Shown here: piece after piece, positions 9,821-21,179 of the stretch
Layout: every line of letters begins with the position of its first letter
Position numbering within the stretch: the first letter of the stretch is position 1
NCBI GenBank assembly: GCA_019925095.2
Contig: CM034414.1
Coordinates: 6,368,001 to 6,432,000, forward strand
DNA: 64,000 bases
Source: Dendrolimus kikuchii
Taxonomy: Eukaryota > Arthropoda > Insecta > Lepidoptera > Lasiocampidae
Direction: 5' to 3'
Notes under the pieces: generated by a model
The model's database searches: none
What the model was told of the DNA's origin: nothing
The model's input: the letters and a program-made list of their open reading frames with translations, nothing else
Position numbers and translations under genes: made by a program

Positions 9821-9876
9821 CTGGGCCTTTAAGCAAGATCTTAGATTTTAATCTAACATCTGGCTTAAAGGCCCAG
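9821..9876. repeat. hairpin built from Rep-B end sequence
   Basis: CTGGGCCTTTAAGC (9821-9834) pairs perfectly with GCTTAAAGGCCCAG (9863-9876); the loop is also partly self-complementary (cttagattttaatctaa). The left arm is the start of Rep-B ('ggcttggcagctgggcctttaagc'). Confidence 0.6.
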
Positions 9877-10525
9877 ACAGATAAACAGAATAATCCGTAC
9901 TGTATTAAGTACACACAGTATGGATTATTTCTGTCTGTCTGTCTTTCAATTTTAATTGAAACGAGACATTTTCAACTTAAAAAAAAATAAATCCCCTTTA
10001 TTGTTTAAAAAGGTTTCAAGTATGAATTTTTTACTGGTTATTTGTTATTTCATGGTGTTTCTTAGATAATGCAGTATTTTCAAGGGTAACTTAACGACTA
10101 AAGTGTAAAATATTGTTATGTATAAATAACGAAGATATACGAATAAGAAAATTTGGAACTTTTTACAATAAAATGGAATGAACGAAAAAGCAATCAAAAA
10201 GTCATTTATGAAACCTTTTTTAATAATATTTTTTTATGTCTCATTTCTATACAAATTTAAAGACCGTAATGAACTCGCCTGATTTCGCCATAATAAAGAT
10301 TTTTTTTTAAATTTAGACTGATCTCCTATTTAGAAGTAACTAGTGTGTACATGTGGGCGGCTGGTATTTAATGTTGTTTCTATGTGTGGTCATCGATATT
10401 TAAATATAGAAATACTATTTTATGCGTTTTCAAAGTTGGAATGAATAATAAAAATTACCTCATAAATTATATATTTCATAAGAGAGAAGAAGTTTATTTC
10501 ATCCATCAATTTATTGTTATTTATT
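9877..10525. other. unassigned AT-rich DNA
   Basis: Only short chance reading frames; no recognisable feature. Confidence 0.35.
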
Positions 10526-10583
10526 GCCTGTTGTTCGTGCCTACCCCGCAAGGGAACTGGCGTGAAGTTATGTATGTATGTAT
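10526..10583 (+). mobile_element. very short RTE-A 3' end
   Basis: Only 58 bp: 'ctgttgttcgtgcctaccccgcaagggaactggcgtgaagtt' plus an ATGT tail. An extreme 5' truncation of the RTE-A family. Confidence 0.65.
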
Positions 10584-10690
10584 TGCCTGAAGTAAGCAAA
10601 CAGTCCGACGGCCCACCCGATGGAAAGTGGTTACCGTCGCCTATGAACGTTCGCAACACCAGGTGCATCGCTAACGTGTTGCCGCACTCA
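10584..10690 (-). repeat. SINE-A-related fragment
   Basis: 'aaacagtccgacggcccacccgatgg', 'gtggttaccgtcgcctatg' and 'cgcaacaccaggtgcatcgc' match the 3' half of SINE-A in reverse orientation, but the rest diverges; probably a related subfamily. Confidence 0.5.
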
Positions 10691-10742
10691 GAGAAATTGT
10701 ATAACGCCCTACTTACAAAACCCCATATCATAGCGCAATAAC

Positions 10743-11037
10743 AAAACCGTGGCGGGAAGTACCCTCCAGATCATTGTTGTATGCAGAATGAATGTTCTAG
10801 AAAACCGTTGCGTAGTTGAGTGTGGGATCTAGGAAATGGGGGTAAATATCCTGTCGCTGGCGAGCAGTGCAGTTGTAAGTGAGGCGTTGACACCAGATCA
10901 AACAATTCCTCGGAACACTCCCCGTTGTACAGGCGGTAGAATACGCAGAGGGACGCAGACTCTCCGAAGGCTAAGCGATTCTAATGTGATAACGCAGAGG
11001 GAAAACCGTAGCGGAAAGTTCCCTCTATATCATTGTT
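10743..11037 (+). repeat. imperfect direct repeat pair
   Basis: 'aaaaccgtggcgggaagtaccctccagatcattgtt' at about 10743 recurs with six or so changes at about 11002. The intervening segment has more 'acgcagaggga' echoes. It looks like a degraded tandemly repeated retroelement 5' region. Function unknown. Confidence 0.4.
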
Positions 11038-11053
11038 CTACATTCTTGAGCTC

Positions 11054-11093
11054 AAGAAAATTGGGAAATTATGGTGGCCATCCCAATTTTCTT
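11054..11093. repeat. 13-bp perfect-arm hairpin
   Basis: AAGAAAATTGGGA (11054-11066) pairs with TCCCAATTTTCTT (11081-11093), loop 14 bp. No T-run or gene adjacent, so no terminator role is claimed. Confidence 0.5.
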
Positions 11094-11624
11094 TCATAAT
11101 TTAACTACAGTGTTGAATAGTGATACAAATTAATATCTTATTTTAGAATATATGATGTCACAGGTTCATAAGAGATAGCGAGTTTAATTCAGGTAACCCC
11201 TTCGATTTTGCCAAAATATCTACGGTACACTAATAAAACGTCATGGGAAACTCAAATCGAAATTTATTACGCTAAAATTATCTGTGAAATCAACGCAAAA
11301 TTGCCTGCTAATTTTTTCGTATCATTTCAAGCATGACATTGCTAAGTCAAATCATGACTCAAGAATACTAGTAGTCAAAATCTGTTAGTAAAAAAAGCAA
11401 CGCTAAAAAACTTCTAAATCCTAAATGCCGCCACAGGTCATTCCTATATGGCTATTAGAAGTTTTATGTTTAAAGCATGTTTTAAAAGAAAATGAGTTGG
11501 TTTGGCTGCGCAAACAGCTGAATAATAGCCGGTTCCTATATTTTACTGTTCATTTACTTGCTCTACCATAGGTTGAATTTTGAAATTACTTGCTTATGTC
11601 AAATTTTAACCCATGGTATAATAT
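11094..11624. other. unassigned DNA
   Basis: No recognisable coding or repeat feature. Confidence 0.35.
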
Positions 11625-11920
11625 CAGCCCATAAATGTCCCACTGCTGGGGCTCGGGTCTCTTATTATAGGAGAAACGGACAGAATACGCGCCACGCTAG
11701 TCCAAGGCGGCTTGGCAGGTTTGACACATCGGTTATCTCGATAGGTTGCATCACGATGTTTTCCTTCATCGTTTTTATTAGCACGTGGTAATTGTAACAA
11801 TGTGCACATTACGAGTAGATCAGAAAACTGACTAAGTGGTGCAGGCGTTCCAGCCAGGATCGAACCCACGCCCTTTAAGTTTGGGACGCGTGCGCTAGCC
11901 ATTACGCTACCAAAAAACCG
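11625..11920 (-). repeat. tRNA-derived SINE (tSINE), near full length
   Basis: On the - strand the head reads 'tggtagcgtaatggctagcg' (A-box-like) then 'cgtgggttcgatcctggctgg' (B-box-like), i.e. an RNA polymerase III internal promoter of tRNA type. The body follows ('ccacttagtcagttttctgat', 'gaaggaaaacatcgtgatgcaacc', 'gccaagccgccttggac') to 'cagcagtgggacatttatgggctg'. Matches the + strand copy at 45928-46217. Confidence 0.8.
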
Positions 11921-12123
11921 TAACTACTTAACCGTACTAACTTAATCCATAGTAAAGCAGATGAAATTAAATCAATCAAACGAGCAAGCGGCTCAGATAT
12001 GCAATATGCAACTCTCAGTGAGAGTTACTTGTGCCGTTTGCTGTTGGAAGGCTTGGACCTTATGGTCCCGAGGCCATGAGTATCTCTATAAAGAGCTCAT
12101 AAAATGCTTAATCGACTCTTGAG

Positions 12124-12460
12124 ATGATCAGAGGGCTGGTTCGTACCTTGAGCAGCGGACCAGTTTGGCGATCTAGCGAGGTGACGTAGCCAGACTTCTG
12201 GGCACCTTACCCATTGACTTCAATGATCTAGGCTCAGTATTCTATTTATATAGGTCTGAAGAGATTATAGGTAGAATGCAATATACCTAAGTTAAGTTTT
12301 CTATGTACTCGTACGAAATACGCAAACTTTTTATAATAAAATAAAATTATGTAACAAATCGCTACCACAGGGAAGCGTGCCCAGAAGGCTGGCTACATTT
12401 CCACGCTGATGTCAATGCCGATTCGTTGCGCGAAATACGAACCAGCCTTCTGATCACGGG
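12124..12460. repeat. inverted repeat pair, about 85-bp arms
   Basis: Left arm 12124-12206 ('gatgatcagagggctggttcgtacc..gtagccagacttctgggcacc') is the reverse complement, with divergence, of 12370-12460 ('gtgcccagaaggctggctac..gaaccagccttctgatcac'). A third related stretch is at 15950-16070. Probably two old insertions of one LINE tail, or an old foldback. Confidence 0.55.
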
Positions 12461-12569
12461 TGGTATCAAATGTTTCTTACAAATGTCTTTGAAGATACCC
12501 GTTGCTGACGGATCCCACGGACCTTAAGTCTCAACTCCAAACAGCACAAATATGTAACCCCTTAATATT

Positions 12570-13054
12570 TTCTTAAGTTTTCGCGATTTGTATACATAAT
12601 AAAACTACGTTTTAACAGTTTTAAGCGCGGCAATTTATTTGATTTTTGTTTTTCCGACGTTTCGGCCACTTCTTAGTGGCCGTGATAACGGAAAACAAAG
12701 ATGTCAAGTGTCAACGAGTATTGTTAAAGTTTTATTTAGCCTAAATTAGAGCTAGGCATGTTTGCTGAAGAGTTTCTAGCGCCGCTTCTTCTCTTCAAGC
12801 CATAACATGTTGCGAAGTGGTAGTAAATTAGATTAGGCTCCCATAGAGTAAATAATAACCATAAACAAAACTAAAATTAAATAATTAAAATTAACAAGTT
12901 GGCGGTAGGCTAAATAAAACTTTAACAATACTCGTTGACACTTGACAACTTTGTCTTCCGTGATCATGGCCACTGAAAAGTGGCCAAAACATCGGAAAAA
13001 CAAAAATCAAATAAATTACCGCGCTTAAACCGTTAAAACGTAGTTTTATTATGT
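12570..13054. mobile_element. PLE-type foldback, about 480 bp
   Basis: Inverted arms 12599-12745 and 12897-13053 share 'acgttttaac(a/g)gttttaagcgcgg', 'ttccgacgtttcggccac' and 'gtcaagtgtcaacgagtattgttaaag'. The centre carries 'gagctaggcatgtttgctgaagagtttc', the same internal segment as in the coding copy at 21905-22672 but without the coding part. The left flank 'aatattttcttaagttttcgcga' is shared by several copies. Confidence 0.65.
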
Positions 13055-13145
13055 AACTCCTTCCTCGAATTCCACATTTGCGCCGTTTGAGATCTTCAGC
13101 TGTTGAAGCAGCGTTGCCAGCGCCTGATTTAGTCATTGGAAGATG
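13055..13145. other. unassigned DNA left of the R1-like insertion
   Basis: Short GC-balanced sequence continuing at 13637-13740 once the insertion is removed. Across the join a frame reads SLEDVMPPQNVNARRASHKF and then stops; I do not recognise it. Confidence 0.3.
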
Positions 13146-13621
13146 CTAGGGAGAGGAGTATTATTGCGCGTACTAATGCGACTCCACGCGGACGCCGGCG
13201 GTTGGCTGGTATCCGAAGACGCAGGTATGCGCATGACTTCCCACCCTGAATAATACCGCTTCGGAGGGCCTTTAGCTATCAAGGGAGCAAAGGATTCATC
13301 ACCCCTGACGAAGTGAATGTGTTCTGATTCCCGGGGCACATTCAGGCACTTTTTGCGCTGGATCGAACTGGGCGTAACTACGTTCTACGTCTCAGCCTTT
13401 TCTTCATAAAAAGCGCGGGGCACATGGGAGGAGGGTGGTTTTAGTGGGTAGTGGGTGTTGCCCGTGCAACTTCTCTGAGTCTCCAGACAAGCTGGCTTGA
13501 TTATTGTTCGGATTGCCACTTGTCAAAGGGCAAAGCCTTCATGATCAACTATGGTCTAATCCCTTGCAAAGGACCCAGTATTGTGCGTAAATAGCATTTC
13601 CCCTGCCTTAAAAAAAAAAAA
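13146..13621 (+). mobile_element. R1-like LINE 3' insertion with poly(A)
   Basis: A 476-bp insertion bounded by a 15-bp direct duplication, agtcattggaagatg at 13131-13145 and 13622-13636. It ends in a poly(A) run and carries the 3' UTR motifs of the LINE at 34081-36340 ('gggcgtaactacgttct', 'ggaggagggtgg', 'cccttgcaaaggaccc', 'cccctgcctt'). 5' truncated, no RT coding left. Confidence 0.85.
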
Positions 13622-13636
13622 AGTCATTGGAAGATG

Positions 13637-14039
13637 TGATGCCGCCACAGAATGTCAACGCACGTCGCGCTTCACACAAGTTTTCTTTATTGTACTAGTT
13701 TATAATTTACGTATATTTGGATGTAAATAAATTAATTTGTTAAAATATAATCGTTTCCATACCATTTTGAACTTTATTTGTTGGTGATTAAGTTGATATT
13801 TGCTTGTTATCGAGTCGTATAAAATTGAGGTCTAAAAGTTCAGTGACCCTTTATTGAATTGTTTGTTTGAGATTAATGATACTTGATTATCAACGCTTAA
13901 CGATTGATTTAAATGAAGTGATTGATTCATATATATCGTGTTTAAACTTATCGATGACTTGTAAAAAAAATACTAAATGAAAATCGTTCAGTACTTATAA
14001 AACAACTCTGTCACGGCCCTAAGCCAATTATTCATAACA
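13637..14039. other. unassigned AT-rich DNA
   Basis: Nothing recognisable beyond the flank of the R1-like insertion. Confidence 0.3.
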
Positions 14040-14300
14040 GTTATGTGAGTTCTGGGCTGTGTTTTGCTCTCCATTGTGATTCAGGGCATGGTCGGGAGCA
14101 AACCCGGATGGGACGCCGTCTCCTTCTTTTGCGAGCGCGTAATGCTTGCTAAGGAGAAGGTGTAGTGGGAGCGTGAACGGAGTAACTTTTTCAGCTCCCG
14201 CTAGACCAAAGGATAAAACGCCGGCGCCGGAAAGCGGACCTCGACCTTCGTCCGCCGATAGCAGGACGGGTCGCTGGAAATAGTCCCCTGCCCACCAATA
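14040..14300. repeat. GC-rich degraded retroelement-like block
   Basis: Unusually GC-rich for this window ('aaaacgccggcgccggaaagcgg'). All frames are broken by stops. Composition and position beside a SINE suggest an old LINE remnant, but no domain could be identified. Confidence 0.3.
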
Positions 14301-14334
14301 ATGACGCGTCGTGTTCCGCGCGAACTCATCTCTC

Positions 14335-14601
14335 CTCCCGTGGGCCGAGACATTTAACCGTCTCGTCTTTCACGTCTTTCTGCCCGACTATATGACTACC
14401 ACCTCTGTTCTAGAGTATGCCGCCATAACAACCGGGTTGTGTTCCGGCATCAGAGGCCAGGTTCCAGTTTCTCCTTCAAAGCCGGCAGCATATTGGCAGC
14501 ACCTCTGGTATTGCTAATGTCCATAGGCGACGGCAAACATTTTCCATTATAGTTGGGCCGTCAGCCTGTCTGCTGTTCTTCACCAATAAAAAATAAAATA
14601 C
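14335..14601 (+). repeat. SINE-A copy, diverged
   Basis: Keeps 'gactaccacctctgttctagagtatgccgccataacaacc', 'tgttccggcatcag', 'ccaggttccag' and a 'caccaataaaaaataaa' tail; the first third is poorly conserved. Confidence 0.65.
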
Positions 14602-14614
14602 AGTTTGTGACAGA

Positions 14615-14870
14615 AATAGCGTTGCCAGCCTTTAGGATGAGATCAAGTGAATGGGAGGGAAAGAAAGAAAAGAAGAAAGAAAATAATGGTTATTTAGAGT
14701 TATTTAGAATGGAAATTATACATAAGCAGTTTAACAAAAGCCAAAGGTTAATTAACTCTAAACAGGCCCTAACTCAGCAAATGCTGGTTGATAACAACCA
14801 ACGCTGGTCTTCCGTTAGTGCCAGGCAGTAACGTCACCTTCACAGAAGAAAAAAAATAACTAATGAAAAT
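14615..14870. repeat. diverged repeat related to 15430-15610
   Basis: A 'gaaagaaaagaagaaagaaa' purine tract followed by 'ttaactctaaacaggccctaactcagcaaatgctgg' resembles the order at 15465-15605 ('gaaagaaagagatttattt', 'ggtcttaaatcagcaaaactgcc'). Possibly an old LINE tail in both places. Confidence 0.35.
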
Positions 14871-15949
14871 TTAATAATATTTATAATTAGAACAATATCA
14901 AACAAAGAATAGACCAAAGATATATAATTTGAACAATTTAATATAAGTACACATAATATGTTATGAAATGATTTTTAAAATGTGAAAATAATGATTTTGA
15001 AAAATAATAATAGGTACGTCACGTACAAAAATAAATAGAACTATAACTATGAAAAAGACAACCAGGCTTACTAAGAGGCGCTTGTATCAAGTGCGAGATC
15101 TGCTTGCTGCCTTTGGTGTTCGTACAGGAACTTTTAAAAATATGTGCACATATGAGAGGAGGATGAAATAGCAGAATCAGAGAGGAGGAAAAGGACAGAG
15201 GGGATAAGATTAGAGATTAGAAAAGAAGAATGGGGAAGTAGGCGATCAGAGCTCTTACTCATCTTATGAAACACGATTATACCAAAAGGTAGCTATTTAA
15301 CGCCGACAATATGTGTTTGCGTGGTATTACAGAGATCGAGGCGGCCCTAATACCTGTCAAAATAATGATTTCAGCTTGGCTCTACTTCGTATAACTATCT
15401 GTCCAATTATGCGCGAATAAAACCGGAAGCAGAGCTGTTTAGTAATATTGAACTGAAAAGAAAGAAAGAATGAAGAAAGAAAGAGATTTATTTAGAACTA
15501 CAATAAAACTCACTTAAACTATTTAAATAAAAACAATAAGTAAATGTACTCCCAAATTGGTCTTAAATCAGCAAAACTGCCGGCAAAGATAACCTCCGCT
15601 AGGGCCATTAGTGACATTGATGTCATTAGTGACATTAGTGACAAATGAAAACATTAGTTGATGAACGGGACATGTTACAATTGGTAAAATTTGATTAAAT
15701 GGGCGACAAATCCGTGCAGGAACCGAGAAAGAATACTAAGTACAATACTAAATACTCTTAATACACACAGAGAGGGCATATAAAACCCTTTTTTATGATT
15801 TACATTTGCTTATTAGTTTGTTATATTTCTTGTTTTGTTTGTTTGTTATATAAATTATAACCTAGTACAATGAAGAAATTTATAAATAATAGAATACAAT
15901 AAAAGAAAACTTATTTGTATTGTATTCTACCCATAGTCCCTCAAGACTA
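14871..15949. other. unassigned DNA with a related repeat stretch
   Basis: Includes the purine-tract repeat at 15430-15610 and a short tandem 'cattagtgacattagtgaca' near 15605-15642. No gene supported. Confidence 0.3.
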
Positions 15950-16070
15950 TAAATAGAATACTGAGCCTAGAACACCGTCTTCTATGGGTAAGGTGCCCAG
16001 ACGGCTGGCTACGTTTCCTCGCCGGATCGCCATACTGATCCGTTGCCTAAGGTAAGCACCAACCTGAGTC
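15950..16070 (+). repeat. LINE-tail-like repeat fragment
   Basis: 'taaggtgcccagacggctggctacgtttcc..actgatccgttg' matches the arms of the inverted repeat at 12124-12460. Confidence 0.45.
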
Positions 16071-16133
16071 AATGAGTCGTTTTGATAAATATTTTGTTTG
16101 TTAATGTATTGTTATATATTTGACGGTTTGTTA

Positions 16134-16375
16134 TTATGGTTGAGCGAGCTAAGCCTTTGCCGGCCTACCTCACTGCAACGCAGAGGCTTCGGGTCCGACT
16201 CCTGGCATGGTAAATTTCAGAAACAAATTTTCTCTGTTATTAACTATGGTCTGGATGTCTGGGATCGGCCCCAGAGTAGTCCATTGTATATCACCCATAG
16301 CAGAAGCGTTAATTTGCCTAATTTCGGGATATACAATATGTGTGTTTGTCTGCCGATTATTATATTAATAAAAAA
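16134..16375 (+). repeat. SINE-like repeat with B-box-like motif
   Basis: 'ggttgagcgagctaagcctttgcc' then 'cttcgggtccgactcctggcatgg', which is B-box-like, and a body with 'ggtctggatgtctgggatcggccccagag'. Its head suggests a tRNA-derived SINE different from tSINE. Only one copy is present here, so the call is tentative. Confidence 0.4.
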
Positions 16376-16618
16376 ATAATGTATATCTGTTTTTTGATTT
16401 AGATAACTTTTTTACCTCTCTTTATATAAAATTATCATTCATGCATTATAGTGTGTGAACTTAACGGGGTCGGTGCTGAGTCCGTTGACACAAGATCTTT
16501 TCTTAGATTTTGTTTTAGTCACTAATGTTTACTCTGTACTAAATCTAAAATGTTTCTGATGTTGCCTAGCTGTTTTTTACTCGAAATAAACTTTAAGATT
16601 AATTAATATTAGTCATTC

Positions 16619-16893
16619 CTGCGGCCGGGCGGCCTGTCATAAAACGCGATAAAACAACCCACAGATGGTAGGGCATTTGCCCGTCTGAATGTCTACCACC
16701 TCTGATCTAGAGCATACAGTAATAGCAACTTTGAATTGTGTTCTGGCACTAGTGGCTAAATCCCAGTCTGCCGTTCCAGGCCGGCAACACGTAATTAGCA
16801 TTTTTGGTGTTGCCAATATTCATAAGTAAACACTTTCCATCACAGAGTCTTCACCCTGTCTCTTTGTATTCCAGCAGTAAATAAATAAAAAGT
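16619..16893 (+). repeat. SINE-A copy
   Basis: 'gcggccgggcggcctgtcat', 'aaaacaacccacagatggtagggcatttgcccg', 'ctaccacctctgatctagagcat' and a terminal 'aataaataaaaag' tail. Confidence 0.7.
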
Positions 16894-17122
16894 TTTTTTC
16901 TATTATTAAAAGAAAAAAAATATTGGAGTTTACTTTTTAAGAATCGATTTTCATACAAGGCCCCCAGTATGGAAATTTTATGAGAAGCAGGCGCCATAAA
17001 GTTTACAATAGTTTCGTGGGGCAAAGTATACTCTTCCACAAAATCTCAGAAAACGTTCAACAGTTTTCAATAAACAATTTAAAAAAAAAAGTAACGTGTG
17101 TTCGAGAAGGCTTATTATATGC
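16894..17122. other. unassigned AT-rich DNA
   Basis: A stretch around 16930-17000 ('gagtttactttttaagaatcgatttt..gaaattttatgag') resembles 29080-29150; otherwise featureless. Confidence 0.35.
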
Positions 17123-18106
17123 TAACTTCTGCCCGCGACTTCGTTCGCGTGGAATAGTTTAAAAAAAGTAAGTTAAAAAAGGCCCCGAATTTGAAACATC
17201 TTGGCGTGATGATATATAGCCTACAGCCTTCCTCCATAAATGGGCTATCTAACACTGAAATAATTTTTAAATCAGACCAGTAGTTTCTGAGTTTTTTTTT
17301 TATATTGAATAGGTTCGCGTTTGACTGACATTGCACCTGACGTCAGGCGGAAATGCAGTCTAAGGTGGAGCACGCTTACCTAGAAGATACCTGTTCACGC
17401 GAGACTTAAAGACACCTAGATTGTATTCTTCGGGAAAAACAGACGACGGTAAAGAGTTCCACTCTTCAGCGGTGCGTATGATGAAAGAGGAAGCATAGCG
17501 TTTCGTCCGCTTCGTTGGTATTTCCACCATATATCGGTGGCGTGAGTGCGTACGTCTGCTTGTCCGGTGGTAGAATGGTGAGGGAGTAACCAATTCATGT
17601 AATTCCGTGGCACACTCGCCGAAGTGTATCCTATAATACACTATATAGACAAACTGGCGACCTTACGTCGATGACTTAGGCTCTGAAGCCTCTCGTCGAA
17701 TAGTCGGTTATTGCCTATCAGTTTCCTAGCTCTTTTCTCTATTGAATCGAGTGTCTCTAACTGGTATTTAGCTGAGCCATCCCAAAGATGAGAGCAGTAC
17801 CCAATGCAAGACCGCACTTGTGCTTGATAGAGATTCAGCAACTGAAGTGGTGTGAAATACTGCCTCAACTTTGATAGAACCCGTAGCTTTTTGCCAGCCA
17901 GCTGAGCAACAGACTCTATATAGGAGCCAAAATTTATAGATTGTGTTAAGGAGACGCCAAGAAGCTGAAGACTGTCGGCTATCGGTACGGATACACCTCG
18001 GAAAGTAGGAGTAAAGTCAAAAGGACTCCTTTTGGTCAAAGAATAGCGCGTTCAAGCAAAGAAACAAACAAATAAACTTTCAGCTTTATATATTAGTATA
18101 AGATAA
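17123..18106 (-). repeat. interspersed repeat split by a LINE fragment
   Basis: The left part (17123-17296) opens 'aacttctgcccgcgacttcgttcgcgtgg' and ends 'accagtagtttctgag'. The right part (from about 18041) resumes 'tagcgcgttcaagcaaagaaacaaacaaat' and closes with 'tatattagta'. This motif order is common in lepidopteran repeats, so a LINE fragment (17297-18040) has been inserted into it. No clean TSD was found. Confidence 0.5.
17297..18040 (-). pseudogene. CR1/jockey-type LINE C-terminus, frameshifted
   Basis: On the - strand, 17641-18039 encodes a post-RT region (RGVSVPIADSLQLLGVSLTQ, then LRVLSKLRQYFTPLQLLNLY, CIGYCSHLWDGSAKYQLETL, DSIEKRARKLIG). The reading frame then stops, and the rest continues in another frame at 17360-17641 ([51 protein letters not shown]). 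Motifs such as the 'W(D/N)xLP' block are typical of CR1/jockey-type LINE C-termini. One frameshift and a missing RT core make it a pseudogene. Confidence 0.7.
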
Positions 18107-19587
18107 GATACGACGAGCAACGTTCTTTTAGATGACCGCACCGAATGTGTATAATGCGATCGCCACTACGCTTTTTCGTTATCATTTAATTAAATTACTT
18201 TGTTAAACCTTGTATTAGTATAAACTACATTTAAAAAGAACAAATAATAATTATTATTATGAAATAAAGATATGTTGCTGAGGAGTTTTTGCGCCACTTC
18301 TTCTCCTTGAACAGTAACAAAAATTGCTTTGGAAGCGATGGTAGACTCATAACTTTCAATAAGAAATTTTTAAGATTCCATTTTGAAAAAAATACATTCA
18401 TTTTCATGCAAGCATTAACTCAAAAGCGTTATGGTTTTTTTTATTATAAAGTTTTGAACTTTGATTCAATGTTATAAGACCTAAAATAATATCCATCAGT
18501 GTAAGATACGGCGATTTTGTCTTGTAACCGCCCTCATTCGGGCGCAACATTGCATATTCAAAGGCAATCGTACTTAAAGAGTAAACTCCGGTCATGCGTC
18601 AGAACTAACACACAATTTTTATATTGCTTATAGAACTCTTTCGTCTACTATCATCCACTACTACTATCATACTATCGTCTTCAATTATGGAGGAACGTAA
18701 ACTCTGTTATCAGTCCGACTCGCACATGGCGTTTATTTTAATTTGCTCTAAAAACGGAAGGCACCAATTTGGCTTTTTGAATGCTAAACTGGTAGCTTAT
18801 TTGCACACAATGAGTCGAAGATAATGCGATTCATATTTCGATGTTTATCAGGCGTGTCACGATGTTCCCGCCTTTTTTTAATGGCATAGCTGTCAAAATT
18901 AAGCCAGTTTCTTTTCATCGCTCGAGTAGGTACAGCAGGTAATGGGCTGAGGCTCAATTCTGCAATTTCAATATGAAAGATAAGGGTTGCGAAGATTTTG
19001 AAGGTATATATATCAGCCACCCCTGATTATCTGGGGCTGTGGTAAATACGCAGACTCCAGAGTGAGATAATATGCGTTTCTTTTTATTTAAATATTTCGG
19101 AACGTTAAAATATGTTTCTAATCAATAATGTTAATGACTACTTTCTACTGTATCTACCCGCATTTGGAACATACATAAACCTCATTTTGACAATGTAACC
19201 ATTATGCAATTGTGTTTGTTCCGTGAAATTTAGGCATATAGACATGTCACCGGAATATTGTAAGATCCGCGAGATTACAATCTAACGATCCAGATTATAA
19301 ACCGTCGATAAAATGTGGACAGCTTATGAAGAATGGAGTAGAATAATATATTATTGTACAATCAAATTAATGAAACGATACACAAAAACAGCTTAGAATA
19401 AAGCGGGCATTGCATTATCCAATTGGCAGAGAGCTAAATCTGGTGCGCTAGCTACTGCACTAGAGGAGCTGTTAAATTATGACATTATTATACGAGTAAT
19501 TACTACAACTGTAGCTTCATAACAAATATACATTAGCTGTCATAACTTTAGGTTGGCAACACAATATAAAGTTTTTTTTTTATTGCA
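18107..19587. other. unassigned DNA
   Basis: No supported gene. Around 18525-18600 'tcttgtaaccgccctcattcgg' and what follows resembles 29488-29560, an unclassified repeat. Confidence 0.35.
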
Positions 19588-19803
19588 GGAGTTCAGCAGA
19601 CAGACAGACCGCCTACTGGATGGAAAGCGGTTACCATCGTCTATGGACATTTGCAACACCAAAGGTGCTACAAATGCGCTGCTGCTCTCTTAAGGGAGAC
19701 TGGAACCTGGTCACTAATGCCGTAACACAACTCAAAGTTGTTATGGCGGCGTACTCTAGACCAGGGGTGGTAGCCAGCCAGTCGGGCAAATGCCCTACCA
19801 CCT
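19588..19803 (-). repeat. SINE-A copy
   Basis: Reverse orientation: 'gcaggagttcagcagacagacagaccgcc', 'gatggaaagcggttaccatcg', 'gcaacaccaaaggtgctacaaatgcg', 'tagaccaggggtggtagcc', 'gtcgggcaaatgccctaccacc'. It joins a TA microsatellite on the right. Confidence 0.8.
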
Positions 19804-19822
19804 ATATATATATATATATATA
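19804..19822. repeat. short (TA)n tract
   Basis: TA dinucleotides between SINE-A and a pogo-like MITE. Confidence 0.8.
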
Positions 19823-20082
19823 TACAGTAGGGTGTCACTAATCCGGCACCCTTGGTTCACGATACACCTCCCTACTCTCGTTCCGTGCTTAGCTCAGCAC
19901 CGGCACCAGTATAACCTCAAAAATTATTACAACATCACCTTTTGTTTACCTTATTTATTTACCAGTTGTTTGCAAGTTGAAAATAATGTAGCTAAAATAT
20001 CAAGTAAGCTGCAATATACTTTATTTTATTTGCATATTTTTTTTTTTACATAATCCAAGTTTTTAATAGTGCCGGTTTAATG

Positions 20083-20084
<2 letters not shown>
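19823..20084 (+). mobile_element. pogo/Tigger-like MITE candidate
   Basis: The left end 'cagtagggtgtcactaatccggc' resembles pogo/Tigger termini (CAGT..TTATCCGGC). The right end 'gtgccggtttaatgagactac' is its imperfect inverse. It sits in TA-repeat DNA, which suits a TA target. Non-coding, about 260 bp; the right terminus is blurred by a CA microsatellite. Confidence 0.45.
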
Positions 20085-20258
<174 letters not shown>

Positions 20259-20694
20259 ATGATTATTTAAATAACTGTTTGTATTAAAATCACTGTTGTT
20301 TTATAATCATAGTTTAAAAGAATTGAACCAAATAAATACATAATAAAAACATTAATTAACAAAAGGAAAAGCCCAACGATTTTAGTAAGTCAATGATAAT
20401 ACCATAATTGTGACTTGCGTTTATAACTTGCAGTAAATCCTTTTGTATATACATCCTAACGGAGTATTTAAGTGACTATTGAGTCACTAAATTATAATCT
20501 CAAAGAATCCGTTACAAAGACCGCATGAAATGAGTATTAAAATTGCAATATAATTGATTTTTTTTAAATTCGAGATATTTTAATCAATTAATGATTTAGT
20601 AGTAGTAGTAGTTGTATTCGCCACAAAGGCAGGCAAAGGAATCTTTAGTCCATACAGCCAATTCTGATGTTTAAGTCTTCGTATAATAGTCGCG
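20259..20694. other. unassigned DNA
   Basis: Featureless except for a short AGT run near 20598-20612. Confidence 0.35.
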
Positions 20695-20922
20695 CAGTTG
20701 TATTGTAGGCTACAACTAACGCCATTCAACGGAGTTCTTGTGAAAACTCAAAAGGCCACATTTGACTATACAGTTCACATTTCTCACAAAACACATAATT
20801 ACTACTCAAAAACTATCAATATCCTACAACTATTGTTCATTTTAGAGTAATTTTACACATTTTTAAAAAATAAAACTGCACAGCACGATGTCTCCTTTCA
20901 GTTCCCGCCAAAAACTCGCAAT
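20695..20922 (+). repeat. Rep-B copy
   Basis: 'gttgtattgtaggctacaactaacgcc', 'aacggagttcttgtgaaaactc', 'cagttcacatttctcac', 'ctatcaatatcctacaac', 'aaataaaactgcacagcac' and 'ttcccgccaaaaactcg'. Shows the undisturbed sequence across the site where RTE-A inserted at 1493. Confidence 0.7.
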
Positions 20923-21179
20923 TAATGATTTATATTTGACAGCCGAAATTGCAATGTTACCAATATCAATTAACAATTAAAAAATAAGGGACGTTATCTA
21001 TTTCAAAGGACTTTGGTATAATTGGAGAAGAAAAATACTGCTATGATAGATGATTCGTTACATTGAGTTCCCTTTTGTTAATATTCGAATCTTCACTATT
21101 TTACGTAGCTAACATTTGTGGAAACGGTTTTGTTTAAAATTTCTGATCCGTCACTTAAATATATTAAAATATATTTAAT
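20923..21179. other. unassigned DNA
   Basis: Nothing recognisable. Confidence 0.3.

Noticed and set aside
17360..18039. Two separate host genes
   Set aside because: They are adjacent parts of one LINE C-terminus separated by a frameshift.
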